Assembly (NCBI RefSeq): GCF_011758765.1
Contig: NZ_JAANOU010000001.1
Location: 2,976,001-3,040,000, forward strand
Length of the DNA: 64,000 nt
Origin: Amycolatopsis viridis
GTDB taxonomy: Bacteria; Actinomycetota; Actinomycetes; Mycobacteriales; Pseudonocardiaceae
Direction: 5' to 3'
Part shown: positions 42,673 to 51,376 of the stretch, piece by piece
Position numbering within the stretch: the first letter of the stretch is position 1
Layout of the letters: each line of letters opens with the position of its first letter
Notes under the pieces: model-generated
Databases searched by the model: none
Told to the model about the DNA's origin: nothing
What the model saw: the letters and a program-made list of their open reading frames with translations, nothing else
Translations under genes and position numbers: made by a program

Positions 42673-43845
42673 TCACCCCTCCCGCGCGTTGTCGACGGTC
42701 AGCAGGGTCTTGCCCAGTGTGGTGCGGGCCTCGATCGCGCGTTGTGCCGCGGCGGCCTCGTCCAGGCGGAAGGTCTGCCCGATGAGCGGCCGCAACGTTC
42801 CGGCGGCGTTCATCTCCAGCGCATCGGCGATGAGGGCGCGGGCCTCGGCGGGGCTCGGCGCGGAGGTGAGGCCGATGACCTCGATCGAGCGGGCGCGCAG
42901 TTCGGCCGGATCGTGCTCGGCGTCCGTCCCGCTCGCCATCCCGTACACGCTGACACGTCCGCCGTCGCGCAGCGCGCGAACGGCCTGGGTGCCGACGGCT
43001 CCGCCGACGCCGTCGAAGACCAGGTCGAGACCCTTGCCCCCGGTGACGGCGCGGACCCGGTCCAGCCATCCGGGCCGGGAGTAGTCGACAACGGCGGCGG
43101 CTCCCAGGCCCATGACCGGTTCCGCCTTCCACGCGCCCCGGGCCGCGCCGATGACGCGGGCCCCGTCGGCTGAGGCGAGCTGCACCAGCAGGCTGCCCAC
43201 ACCGCCGGCCGCTGCTTCCACCAGCACGTGCTCGTCCCGGTGCACGTTCGCCTGCCGGTACAACCACAACGCGGTGTGTCCGTCGGCGAGCAGCGCGACA
43301 GCGTCCCCGAGCGCCACCCCTTCCGGAACCGGAACGAGGTCCTGGGCCCGAGCCGTCGCCAGCTCGGCGTAACCGCCCTCACCACCGGTCGTGGTGACCA
43401 CGATCGTCCCCACCAGCACCGGGTCCACGCCGGAACCGACCGCGACGACGCGCCCGCCCACGCCGTTGCCCGGCACACGGGGCAGACCGGGCCTGCTGAA
43501 CGGCCCGCGGCCCGACCGCACCTGCGTCTCGACGAAGGTGATGCTGGCGTAGGCCACCGCGACCACCACCTGTCCGGGTTGGGGCTCAGGGTCGGGGACC
43601 TCCCGTATCCGCAGCACCTCCGGCCCGCCGCCGTCGTCGACCTGGATCGGCATGAGCCGCGGCGCCATCTCGACCACGTGCGGGGACAGGCCCATTCGCG
43701 GCCGTGCCCGGCCTGGATCTCGGTGATCCGGCGGGCAACGATGGGCGCCAAGCTGATCCCGAAGGACCGCATCCTGTCCGGTGAGGCGCTGGCCGAGCTG
43801 CCGCAGGACAAGCCCGCCGAACTCCTCCATCACCACGGCACGCAT
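42673..43845 (-). CDS. MDR-family quinone oxidoreductase-like protein with duplicated N-terminus
   Basis: The conserved MDR protein begins near the ATG at 43653 (MPIQVDDGGGPEVLRIREVPDPEP) and continues through ASITFVETQVRSGRGPFSRPGLPRVPGN and the cofactor turn EAAAGGVGSLLVQLASA. However, the best translation start is the ATG at 43845, which has GGAGG 4 bp upstream and also reads like an MDR start (MRAVVMEEFGG). About 53 unrelated residues separate the two. Either the gene has an insertion after a first N-terminus or two genes were fused. It is the first gene of the operon and is controlled by the divergent TetR. Confidence 0.7.
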   Translation of the reverse strand: MRAVVMEEFGGLVLRQLGQRLTGQDAVLRDQLGAHRCPPDHRDPGRARPRMGLSPHVVEMAPRLMPIQVDDGGGPEVLRIREVPDPEPQPGQVVVAVAYASITFVETQVRSGRGPFSRPGLPRVPGNGVGGRVVAVGSGVDPVLVGTIVVTTTGGEGGYAELATARAQDLVPVPEGVALGDAVALLADGHTALWLYRQANVHRDEHVLVEAAAGGVGSLLVQLASADGARVIGAARGAWKAEPVMGLGAAAVVDYSRPGWLDRVRAVTGGKGLDLVFDGVGGAVGTQAVRALRDGGRVSVYGMASGTDAEHDPAELRARSIEVIGLTSAPSPAEARALIADALEMNAAGTLRPLIGQTFRLDEAAAAQRAIEARTTLGKTLLTVDNAREG

Positions 43846-43854
43846 GAGTCCTCC

Positions 43855-43916
43855 AAACGGATAGAAACCCTCTCGTTTGATCTGCACTATAACGGATAGA
43901 ACCACTTCGTTTGAGC
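43855..43916. promoter_or_regulatory. Two direct copies of a TetR-type operator
   Basis: Two near-identical 27-bp units share AACGGATAGAA and TCGTTTGA: the first spans 43855-43882, the second 43890-43916, 35 bp apart. Each is an inverted repeat of the form (A)AACG-N-CGTTT. They lie between the oxidoreductase and TetR genes and would cover both promoters. Confidence 0.65.
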
Positions 43917-43930
43917 GCTAGACTGGCGCC

Positions 43931-44635
43931 ATGGCACGCAAAGCCGCGCGGCACGCCGAGGCCGAACGCAATGACCGGGCCCTGTTGGAAGCCGCGAAGA
44001 AGGTCCTGTCCAGGGACGGCGCACATGCGTCGATGGCGAAGGTCGCGGCCGAAGCCGGAGTGGGGATCGCCACTGTCTACCGTCGCTACCGCACCAAGGA
44101 CGAGCTGTTCCAGCACATGTGCGCGCTGTCCCTCGACCAGTGGATCGACGCCGCCGAACAAGGGCTCCGGCACGACGATCCCTGGGAGGGACTCGTCCAC
44201 TACGCGACGACCGCCGTCGAGTTCAGCGGAGGTTCGCTCGGATCGCTGGCGGGCACGATCGCCATCACCGACGACATGGCCCGCAAGTTCACGCGTGCGG
44301 AGGAGCTGATGGCCGAACTGGTCGCTCGAGCGCACGCCGCCGGGGTCCTCAGGAGCGACGCCACACCCCTGGACATCGCACTGCTGATCGAGCAACTCGG
44401 CAAGTCACCCCTGGTCGACCAGCTCGAACGGCAGGGCCGCACCGACCTCACCGACGCGGCGGCCAACGCCCGTGGCCGCGTGATCGCCATCGCCCTCGAC
44501 GGCCTGCGCGCCGGGAACCCGCCCTTGCCGGGGACCGCTCCGACGCCTGACCTCTTCTCCGGTCGCTGGGAACACGACCCCACGACCCAGGCCCCGTCGG
44601 CCACCACGAGGCGAAACCCTGCTCACTCCGGGTGA
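43931..44635 (+). CDS. TetR-family transcriptional regulator
   Basis: The 234-residue repressor has the TetR helix-turn-helix at about 15-60 (LLEAAKKVLSRDGAHASMAKVAAEAGVGIATVYRRYRTKDELF), followed by an all-helical ligand domain. The C-terminal 35 residues are Pro/Thr/Ser-rich and look unstructured (PTPDLFSGRWEHDPTTQAPS). It is divergent from the oxidoreductase-MFS-DsbA operon and probably represses it and itself at the 43855-43916 repeats, releasing on an exported drug or quinone. Confidence 0.9.
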   Translation: MARKAARHAEAERNDRALLEAAKKVLSRDGAHASMAKVAAEAGVGIATVYRRYRTKDELFQHMCALSLDQWIDAAEQGLRHDDPWEGLVHYATTAVEFSGGSLGSLAGTIAITDDMARKFTRAEELMAELVARAHAAGVLRSDATPLDIALLIEQLGKSPLVDQLERQGRTDLTDAAANARGRVIAIALDGLRAGNPPLPGTAPTPDLFSGRWEHDPTTQAPSATTRRNPAHSG

Positions 44636-44684
44636 TCACCACGCGTCTCGCGCTGACGGCCGAAGCGCTCTGCGGGCGTGCGCC

Positions 44685-44945
44685 TCAGTCGAACGCCGCA
44701 CCACAGTGGATCAGCGGGGCACCGGCGGCCGCCGTGCCGGGCTCGGTCACCAGCGCGTACCCGGTGTTGAGCGCCCGGAAGTCAGGCAGGCCGCCACCGA
44801 CATGTCGAAGTCGGCCAGCTTGCTGGTGCCGCCGGCGACTGAGATGAACGCCTGCTCGAATCCCCCGGCCCGGCCCGGCAGCGCGGTCAGCGTGGCCACC
44901 GGAAGACGGCCCTGCTCATCGACGCTCAGCCCGCCCTCGCGGTGC
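44685..44945 (-). pseudogene. Frameshifted gene relic, family unknown
   Basis: On the minus strand, GGLSVDEQGRLPVATLTALP leads to FEQAFISVAGGTSKLADFDM and SVAA, then after a 1-nt shift LPDFRALNTGYALVTEPG and APLIHCGAAFD, ending at a TGA (44687-44685). Both parts have strong coding character and are in the same order, so this looks like the frameshifted 3' end of a real gene. I do not recognise the protein. It lies in the 542-bp gene-free stretch 44636-45177. Confidence 0.4.
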
Positions 44946-45137
44946 CCCGGCCAGCAGCTCCGCGCGTGGGTCGCGCCGCCGCGCCGACGCCTGGGCGGGT
45001 TGGCCTCGGTCCGCCGCTACCGCCGCCGTCTGCTGCCGCCCGGTGTAAGCCTCGACCACCGACACATCAGCGATTCCGAGCTGGCCCGCCAGGTAGTCCG
45101 CCACCTCGACCGGGACGTCCAGCGGATCGGATTCTCG
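44916..45137 (-). pseudogene. Tn3-family transposase N-terminal relic (DUF4158-like)
   Basis: The minus strand reads RESDPLDVPVEVADYLAGQL and GIADVSVVEAYTGRQQT from about 45135 to 45027. This resembles the DUF4158 region at the start of Tn3 TnpA, where D-P-L-D-V-P, a V-x-Y-L-A-x-Q-L-G-I stretch and K/E-A-Y motifs occur. The rest of the transposase is absent. It lies beside the ppm gene, at the edge of the block that separates rbpA from ppm. Confidence 0.55.
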
Positions 45138-45177
45138 TTCCGAGGCTGGTCGGACCCGATCCCCCGCCGGTGATCCC

Positions 45178-45942
45178 TCAGCGGCGCAGTAGCGCCCGCA
45201 GCTGGCCGGCTCGGTAGCGGGCGCCCCACACGCCGACGCGCAGCAGCGCCTCGCGGATGATGGTGCCGCTCATCTTGGACTGGCCGATCTCGCGTTCGGT
45301 GAAGGTGATCGGCACCTCGGCCACGTCGAAGCCGGCACGGACCGTGCGCCAGGCGAGGTCGATCTGGAAGCAGTAGCCGCGGGAGGCGATCTCCTCCAGC
45401 GGCAGCTGCTCCAGCACCTCGCGGCGGTAGGCGCGGAACCCGGCGGTGACGTCCTTGATCCGCACCCCGAGTGCGAGCCGCGCGTAGAGGTTGGCGCCGC
45501 GGGAGAGCAGTTCCCGGTGGCGGGGCCAGTTCACCAGGCTGCCGCCCGGCACGTACCGCGAGCCGAGCACCAGGTCGGTGTCGCCGAGTGCTTCGAGCAT
45601 GCGGGGCAGGTCCTCGGGGGCGTGCGAGCCGTCGGCGTCCATCTCGACGATCGTGCGGTAGTCGCGCGCCAGGCCCCAGTGGAAACCGGCGACGTAGGCG
45701 GCGCCGAGGCCGGCCTTCGCACTGCGGTTGAGCACGTGGACGCGGTCGTCGCCGGCGGCGATCTTGTCCGCCAGCTCGCCGGTGCCGTCCGGACTGCCGT
45801 CGTCGACCACGAGGGCGTGCACCGCGGGCAGGGCCCGCTGCAGCCGGTCCAGGATGAGCGGCAGGTTGTCCCGTTCGTTGTAGGTCGGGATCACCACCAG
45901 CACCGGATCGATCGGTCGGGCCACCCGTGGCGCGTGCGCCAT
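45178..45942 (-). CDS. ppm1: Polyprenyl-phosphate mannosyltransferase (dolichol-phosphate mannose synthase-like)
   Basis: The 254-residue GT2 enzyme has [15 protein letters not shown] (17-31), DDGS (47-50), the metal-binding D-A-D in [15 protein letters not shown] (102-104), [15 protein letters not shown] and [12 protein letters not shown]. It transfers mannose from GDP-mannose to polyprenyl phosphate at the inner membrane, feeding lipoglycan and glycoprotein mannosylation. It has no membrane helices of its own; in M. tuberculosis the synthase is fused to a Lnt-like domain, and here that partner is the separate gene 26 bp upstream. GGGGGAGGAACAAGGGG precedes the ATG. Confidence 0.93.
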   Translation of the reverse strand: MAHAPRVARPIDPVLVVIPTYNERDNLPLILDRLQRALPAVHALVVDDGSPDGTGELADKIAAGDDRVHVLNRSAKAGLGAAYVAGFHWGLARDYRTIVEMDADGSHAPEDLPRMLEALGDTDLVLGSRYVPGGSLVNWPRHRELLSRGANLYARLALGVRIKDVTAGFRAYRREVLEQLPLEEIASRGYCFQIDLAWRTVRAGFDVAEVPITFTEREIGQSKMSGTIIREALLRVGVWGARYRAGQLRALLRR

Positions 45943-45968
45943 CCCCTTGTTCCTCCCCCGCGGAGCGA

Positions 45969-47558
45969 TCACTCCGCCCTGGTCGCCGTCGTGCTTGTCG
46001 CCCAGGTGCGGGCACGCAGCACGAGCCCGGTCAGGATCGCGGCGACCGCCACGCCGACCAGCCCGTACTCCGTCCACGCCCCCAGTCGATCCGACAGCGT
46101 AGCCTGCGTGCGCAGCGGCACGGTGCCGACCAGGGATGCCGGGGTGAACTGGCCGGTGGACTGCGTCACCGTGCCGTCCGGCTCGACCAGCGCGCTGACC
46201 CCGGTGGTCGAGGACACCACCACCGCCCGGCCGTGCTCGACGGCACGCAGCCGGGCCATGGCCAGCTGCTGGTAGGACATCTCGCTGCGCCCGAACCAGC
46301 CGTTGTTGGTGGGCAGCACGATCAGCTGGGCGCCGTCGCGCACCGCGTCACGGGGAACGTAGTCGTAGGCGATCTCGTAGCAGATCGGCACGGCCACGCG
46401 GGTGCCGGCGACGTCGAGCACCGCGGGTGCGGTGCCGGCCCCCATGTCGCCGGTGTCGTCGACGAACGGGGTGAACCAGCGGGCGATCGCGCGGGCCGGG
46501 ACGAACTCGGCGAAGGGCACGAGTTCTTGTTTGCTGTAGCTCGCGCCGCGGCCGGTCACCGGGTTCCACACGAACTCGGTGTTCTGCGTGGGCTGCCCGG
46601 GTGCCCGGTACCGGGCACCGATGAGGGTGGGCACGCCGAGGTCGCGCACCGCCTGGTCCACGGCGGGATCGGCTCCGGTGAGGTCGGTGGCGGTTTCCGG
46701 CCAGACGACCAGGTCCGGGCCGGGCACGGCGCCGGTGCGGATCTGCCCGGCCAGCACTTCGCTCTGCGTCAAGTGGTTCGCGCGCAGCGTGGGAGCTTCG
46801 TTCATCAGGTCGAGGCCGACGTCGGGCGCGTTGCCCTGCACGATCGCGACGGTGCGGGTGCCGGCCTGTGCCCCGGTGCCGATCGTGGGCCACAGCGCCA
46901 GTCCGGCGACGACCGGCACGACGGTAGCGACCACGGGCAGCCGCAGCCCCCGCCAGTCGCGGCGGGCGGCGCCGGCGAGCAGCGCGGCCAGGCCGAACCC
47001 GGTGACGACCACGGCGAACCCGACCAAGGGCGCGCCGCCGATCGAGGCGAGCGGGGTGAACGCTCCCCCGGGCTGGCTGAACGCGACCCGCCCCCAGGGG
47101 AACCCGCCGAGGGGCCACCAGGTGCGCGGTGTTTCGCTGGCGATCACGACCGCCGCCATCCACACCGGGCCGCCGGGCAGCCGCGCGACGACGGTGCAGC
47201 AGGCGGCGGCGAGCCCGAGGTAGGCGGCCAGCGCGCCGGACAGCGCACCCCAGGGCGCGGGGCCGAACCCGCGGCCGAGGAAGTCCTGCAGCCACAGCAG
47301 CAGCGGCAGGTACACGCCGAGCCCGAACACGAAGCCGTAGCCCAGGCCACCCCAGAACCGGCGCCCGCGCAGCACGAAGCCGAGCCCGGCGAACCCGAGC
47401 GGCGCGAGCCACCACAGGTCACGGGGCGCGAAGCTGAGGTAGAACACGAACCCCGACGCCGCCGCGAGCGCGAGCCGCAGCAGCCAGGAGCGCCAGTTCC
47501 GCTTCGTCCGGGCGGGGGGCGCCGCGGGGGCGGCGGACTCGGCCACTGGTGCTGCCAT
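45969..47558 (-). CDS. lnt: Apolipoprotein N-acyltransferase
   Basis: The 529-residue protein has about 6-7 N-terminal membrane helices (30-225), a nitrilase-like catalytic domain (about 235-490) and a final helix. The catalytic triad is E288 in [12 protein letters not shown]343 in [13 protein letters not shown] and C393 in [10 protein letters not shown]. It adds the third acyl chain to the N-terminal Cys of lipoproteins. It is the unfused counterpart of the N-terminal half of mycobacterial Ppm1, transcribed just before the mannosyltransferase, which it may also anchor to the membrane. Confidence 0.93.
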   Translation of the reverse strand: MAAPVAESAAPAAPPARTKRNWRSWLLRLALAAASGFVFYLSFAPRDLWWLAPLGFAGLGFVLRGRRFWGGLGYGFVFGLGVYLPLLLWLQDFLGRGFGPAPWGALSGALAAYLGLAAACCTVVARLPGGPVWMAAVVIASETPRTWWPLGGFPWGRVAFSQPGGAFTPLASIGGAPLVGFAVVVTGFGLAALLAGAARRDWRGLRLPVVATVVPVVAGLALWPTIGTGAQAGTRTVAIVQGNAPDVGLDLMNEAPTLRANHLTQSEVLAGQIRTGAVPGPDLVVWPETATDLTGADPAVDQAVRDLGVPTLIGARYRAPGQPTQNTEFVWNPVTGRGASYSKQELVPFAEFVPARAIARWFTPFVDDTGDMGAGTAPAVLDVAGTRVAVPICYEIAYDYVPRDAVRDGAQLIVLPTNNGWFGRSEMSYQQLAMARLRAVEHGRAVVVSSTTGVSALVEPDGTVTQSTGQFTPASLVGTVPLRTQATLSDRLGAWTEYGLVGVAVAAILTGLVLRARTWATSTTATRAE

Positions 47559-47568
47559 GCGAGCAACC

Positions 47569-49179
47569 TTAGGCCGCGGAGGTGAACGCGTCGTAGAGCA
47601 CCTGACCCGCGCGGACGGTCCGCAGGCAGGTGGGCAGTGGCGCGCCGGGGTCGAGCGGCGGCAGCGCCGGCACCCGGGAGCGCGGGTCGGTGGACCAGCG
47701 CTGGACGCGCGAGTCGGACGCGGCGACGACGAGGTCGGCGGCGTCCCAGATGGCGTAGTGGGCGGGAGCGCCGGGGACCAGGCTGCCGGTCCGGCCGTCG
47801 TGGACACCGGCGGCGCGGTGCCCGCCGCGGGTGTGGGCGGTGAACGCGGCACGCGCGGACAGGCCGGAGCCGGGAGTGCGGTGGTGGACGGCGGCGCGCA
47901 CGGCTTCCCACGGCTGCAACGGGGTGACCGGGCAGTCGGAGCCGAAGGCGAGCAGGACCCCTTCGGCGGCGAGCATCGCGAACGGGTTCATCCGCGCGGC
48001 CCGCTCGGCGCCCAGCCGCTGGGCGTACATGCCCTCGGTCCCGCCCCACAGGGCGTCGAACCGGGGCTGCACCGACCCGGTGACGCCCCAGCCGGCCAGT
48101 GCCCTGGCCTGATCGGCGTCGATCATCTCGAGGTGTTCGAGGCGGTGGTGGCCGCCGGCGAGGGCGCGTTGCCCGACGGTCTTCTCGGCGAGCTGGAAAC
48201 CGCGGACGACCTCGGCGACGCCGGCGTCGCCGATGACGTGGAAACCGGCCTGGAGCCCGGCTTCGGTGCAGGTGACCAGGTGCGCGGCGATGGCGTCCGC
48301 GTCGAGGTAGCGGGCGCCGGCCGAGCCGGGCTCGTCGAGGTAGGGCTCCGCCAGCGCGGCGGTGCGGGAGCCGAGGGCGCCGTCGACGAACAGGTCACCG
48401 GCCAGGCCGCGCAGACCGAGGCGGCGGGCGACGTCGACGGCTCCGGGCTCGCCCCAGTAGCCGACGACCTCGGGGTGACCGGGTTCGGCGGCCAGGGCGA
48501 GCAGGTCGGCGAGGTCCTCCTCGCCGGAGATGTCGGGGCCGGCGCACTCGTGGACGCTGACGATGCCGCGTGCGGCGGCCAGCCGGAGGAACGCCTGCTG
48601 GGCGCGGCGGCGCTGCTCGCGGGTGAGCGCGGCCCGGACGGCGGCGCGGACGTGGTGGTGGGCGTCGCGGGTCAGCGGCCCGTCTGCGGACCATCCGGCG
48701 GCGTCGCGGGCGGTTGGCGCGAGGTCCACCAGGGCGGTGGACACCAGTGCGGAGTGGACGTCGACGCGGCTGAGGTAGACGGGCACGCCGCCGGCGGCCT
48801 CGTCGATCTCGGCGCGGCTGGGCAGCCGTTGCGCGGTCCAGGTGGTCTCGTCCCAGCCGTGGGCGATGAGGACCTCGCCGGGGCGGGCGGCGGCCCGGAC
48901 CGCGGCCAGCAGCCCGGCGGCGTCGGTGACCCCGCCGAGGTCGACCCCGGCCAGGTGCAGGCCGGTGGCGGTGGCGTGCACGTGGGCGTCGACGAAACCG
49001 GGGGCGACGAAGGCGCCGTCGAGGTCGTGGATCTCGGCATCCGGGTGCAGCGCGCGGCCGGGGCCGTCCTGGCCGACCCAGACGATCGTGCCGCCGGTGA
49101 CGGCCATCGCGGTCGCGTCGGGGTTGCTGGGCGAGTGGATTCGCCCGCCCAGCAGGAGCGTGGTGCTGTCGTCGGTCAC
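47569..49179 (-). CDS. YtcJ-like metal-dependent amidohydrolase
   Basis: The 536-residue protein belongs to the amidohydrolase superfamily branch of YtcJ/imidazolonepropionase-like enzymes. It has the metal motif DAHVH (64-68), later barrel residues in VSVHECAGPD, GFHVIGDAGV and HHRLEHLEM, and the final Asp in FGSDCPVTPLQPWEAV. It should hydrolyse a C-N bond in a cyclic amide or formamide; the substrate is unknown. The GTG at 49179 was chosen as the conserved start; the frame is open to 49239. It ends 10 bp upstream of lnt, and the three may be co-transcribed. Confidence 0.82.
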   Translation of the reverse strand: MTDDSTTLLLGGRIHSPSNPDATAMAVTGGTIVWVGQDGPGRALHPDAEIHDLDGAFVAPGFVDAHVHATATGLHLAGVDLGGVTDAAGLLAAVRAAARPGEVLIAHGWDETTWTAQRLPSRAEIDEAAGGVPVYLSRVDVHSALVSTALVDLAPTARDAAGWSADGPLTRDAHHHVRAAVRAALTREQRRRAQQAFLRLAAARGIVSVHECAGPDISGEEDLADLLALAAEPGHPEVVGYWGEPGAVDVARRLGLRGLAGDLFVDGALGSRTAALAEPYLDEPGSAGARYLDADAIAAHLVTCTEAGLQAGFHVIGDAGVAEVVRGFQLAEKTVGQRALAGGHHRLEHLEMIDADQARALAGWGVTGSVQPRFDALWGGTEGMYAQRLGAERAARMNPFAMLAAEGVLLAFGSDCPVTPLQPWEAVRAAVHHRTPGSGLSARAAFTAHTRGGHRAAGVHDGRTGSLVPGAPAHYAIWDAADLVVAASDSRVQRWSTDPRSRVPALPPLDPGAPLPTCLRTVRAGQVLYDAFTSAA

Positions 49180-49277
49180 GTGTCGAGTGTGCACGATGGG
49201 GTCGCGACGAAAGCTTTTCCGTCGTATTGTCGTTTTCACCGTAGATTTTGACGCCTGATGGCCGACGAGGAGCAGAG

Positions 49278-50672
49278 ATGACTGCGATCCAGGAAGTCTC
49301 CCCCGCCGAGAGCACCGACAGCGCCACCGATGCCACCGATGCCACCGGACAGCCCTACGCCTACCGCCGCACGGAGCTGGTCGAACCGGACTGGCGCCGC
49401 TTCCCCGGCTGGCGGGAGGTGACCGAGGCGCAGTGGCGGGACGCGCAGTGGCAGCGGGTGCACTGCGTACGCAACATCAAGCAGCTGCGCGCGGTGCTCG
49501 GCGACCTCGTCGGCGAGCGCTTCTACGACGACCTGGCCGCCGACCAGCGCGAGCTGGCAACGATGTCGATGCTGGTGCCGCCGCAGATGCTCAACACCAT
49601 GTCGGTGGACTCGACCGACGCCTTCTACGCCGACCCGGTCCGCCGCTACATGCTGCCGGTGCGCAGCGACCGCGACCGGGACTGGCCCAGTCACCCGCAC
49701 TCGGCGCGCGACTCGCTGCACGAGGCGGAGATGTGGGTGGTGGAGGGCCTGACCCACCGCTACCCCACCAAGGTGCTGGCCGAACTGCTGTCGACGTGCC
49801 CGCAGTACTGCGGGCACTGCACCCGGATGGACCTGGTGGGCAACTCGACCGACCAGGTGGTCAAGCACAAGCTGGACCTCAAGCCGGCAGACCGCCAGGA
49901 CGCGATGATCGACTACCTGCGCCGCACGCCCGGGGTGCGGGACGTGGTGGTGTCCGGCGGTGACGTGGCGAACGTGCCGTGGCACCAGCTGGAGTCGTTC
50001 CTGATGCGGCTGCTGGACATCGAGACCGTGCGCGACGTCCGGCTGGCCACCAAAGCGCTGGCCGGGCTGCCGCAGCACTGGTTGCAGCCCCGGATCGTGG
50101 AGGGGCTGGAGCGGGTGGCCGGCACGGCGCGGCGACGCGGCGTGAATCTGGCGATCCACACGCACGTCAACCACGTCCAGTCGGTGACGCCGCTGGTCGC
50201 CGAGGCGGCGCGGACCGCGCTGGAGGTCGGCGTGCGGGACGTGCGCAACCAGGGTGTGCTGATGCGCGGGGTGAACGCCACCCCGGCGGCACTGCTGGAC
50301 CTGTGCTTCGCGTTGCAGGGCGAGGCGAACATCCTGCCGTACTACTTCTACCTGTGCGACATGATCCCCAACGCCGAGCACTGGCGGCTGGCGGTGTGGG
50401 AGGCGCAGGAGCTGCAGCACGCCATCATGGGATACCTCCCGGGTTACGCCACCCCGCGCATCGTGTGCGACGTGCCGTACGTCGGCAAGCGCTGGGTGCA
50501 CCAGCTCGCCGAGTACGACCGGGAGCGCGGCATCTCCTACTGGACCAAGAACTACCGTACCGGGATCGAGCACTCCGATCCGGAGGCGTTGCGCCGCCAC
50601 TACCCCTACTACGACCCGATCCGCACGCTTCCCGCGGACGGGCGGGCGTGGTGGGCGCAGCAGGCGAGCTGA
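49278..50672 (+). CDS. KamA-family radical SAM enzyme (lysine 2,3-aminomutase-like)
   Basis: The 464-residue protein has the radical SAM cluster C174-x3-C178-x2-C181 in LSTCPQYCGHCTRMDLVG, the SAM-binding VVVSGGDV (223-230), HVNHVQSVTPLV and the substrate-binding YYFYLCDMIPNAEHWR (D361). The PLP lysine region, normally D-A-P-G-G-G-G-K, reads D-V-P-Y-V-G-K (K404), so the PLP loop is altered although the lysine is present. It may make beta-lysine or another beta-amino acid. The first 25 residues are Asp/Thr/Ala-rich and outside the family. GAGGAGCAGAG precedes the ATG. It stands alone with its own terminator. Confidence 0.85.
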   Translation: MTAIQEVSPAESTDSATDATDATGQPYAYRRTELVEPDWRRFPGWREVTEAQWRDAQWQRVHCVRNIKQLRAVLGDLVGERFYDDLAADQRELATMSMLVPPQMLNTMSVDSTDAFYADPVRRYMLPVRSDRDRDWPSHPHSARDSLHEAEMWVVEGLTHRYPTKVLAELLSTCPQYCGHCTRMDLVGNSTDQVVKHKLDLKPADRQDAMIDYLRRTPGVRDVVVSGGDVANVPWHQLESFLMRLLDIETVRDVRLATKALAGLPQHWLQPRIVEGLERVAGTARRRGVNLAIHTHVNHVQSVTPLVAEAARTALEVGVRDVRNQGVLMRGVNATPAALLDLCFALQGEANILPYYFYLCDMIPNAEHWRLAVWEAQELQHAIMGYLPGYATPRIVCDVPYVGKRWVHQLAEYDRERGISYWTKNYRTGIEHSDPEALRRHYPYYDPIRTLPADGRAWWAQQAS

Positions 50673-50686
50673 CCCCCACGCCCGAC

Positions 50687-50730
50687 GATCCGGCCCCGGC
50701 GCTCTTCCGACAGCGCGCCGGGGCCGGATC
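50687..50730 (+). terminator. Terminator of the KamA-like gene
   Basis: GATCCGGCCCCGGCGC (50687-50702) pairs perfectly with GCGCCGGGGCCGGATC (50715-50730) around a 12-nt loop, 14 bp after the stop. Confidence 0.8.
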
Positions 50731-50764
50731 GCGTCGAGCGTCACACACCCCGAGATGTATGCGC

Positions 50765-50810
50765 TTGCATCAACTTGCCGAACGTGTATAGTTGGTTTTG
50801 TCAAACCAAC
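50765..50810 (+). promoter_or_regulatory. Housekeeping promoter overlapped by MarR operator
   Basis: TTGCAT (50765-50770) and TATAGT (50787-50792) are spaced 16 bp apart, like a sigma-70 class promoter. The perfect dyad GTTGGTTTTGTCAAACCAAC (50791-50810) starts at the -10 box, where a bound MarR dimer would block transcription. It reads toward the MarR gene and its operon. Confidence 0.7.
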
Positions 50811-50831
50811 CTTTCGGGACGGGGTGTGCAG

Positions 50832-51317
50832 ATGGACCAGGTACCGGCCGGTGCGAACGGCCTGTCCCGTCCCCAGCATGAGGCCGTCGACGGAGTGGCG
50901 GCCGCCCTGGCCACGGTGGGCAACTGGATGTTCGCCCCGGCCACGCGGCGCAAGATCATGGCCGCGTCCGGGCTGGACCTGTCACTGGGCGACTACACCC
51001 TGCTGGCCCAGGTGTCGCTGCACGCGCCGGTGCGGCTGTCGGTCCTGGCGGAGCTGATGGAGGTGGACAAGTCCACCCTGTCCCCGCCGGCCAAACGCCT
51101 GGAGTCGCGCGGATTCATCGAGCGCCGTCCCGATCCGGCCGACGCGCGCGCCCAGCTGGTGAGCGTCACCCGGGCCGGGAAACTCGCCATCGGCAAGCTC
51201 TGGAAGGCGCGTGCCACCGCGGTTGCCGCCCTGCTCGCGGACTGGGACACGGCCGATGTCGAACAACTGGCCGTGAGCCTCGGCGCGCTCAGCGAAGCGA
51301 TCAAGAGAGGGCGCTGA
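50832..51317 (+). CDS. MarR-family transcriptional regulator
   Basis: The 161-residue protein has the MarR winged helix at about 50-115: VRLSVLAELMEVDKSTLSPPAKRLESRGFIERRPDPADARAQLVSVTRAG. The ATG at 50832 was chosen because GGGACGGGG lies about 7 bp upstream; a GTG at 50826 is possible. It probably represses its own promoter and, through it, the downstream oxidoreductase and NmrA-type genes (59-bp gap), by binding the 50791 palindrome. Oxidants, quinones or phenolic ligands are likely inducers. Confidence 0.85.
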   Translation: MDQVPAGANGLSRPQHEAVDGVAAALATVGNWMFAPATRRKIMAASGLDLSLGDYTLLAQVSLHAPVRLSVLAELMEVDKSTLSPPAKRLESRGFIERRPDPADARAQLVSVTRAGKLAIGKLWKARATAVAALLADWDTADVEQLAVSLGALSEAIKRGR

Positions 51318-51376
51318 GCCCCACCCGGCTGCCACACACCCCGCACAAGCTTTCGCACATCAAGGAAGTGAGTCAC

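Noticed and set aside
45927-47585. Long plus-strand open frame over lnt
   Set aside because: It lies opposite lnt, whose catalytic triad and membrane helices are convincing; the plus frame has no ribosome binding site or motif.
47557-49251. Plus-strand open frame of 564 codons over the amidohydrolase
   Set aside because: Composition is low-complexity Gly/Ala/Val/Asp, and the opposite strand carries intact metal-binding motifs.
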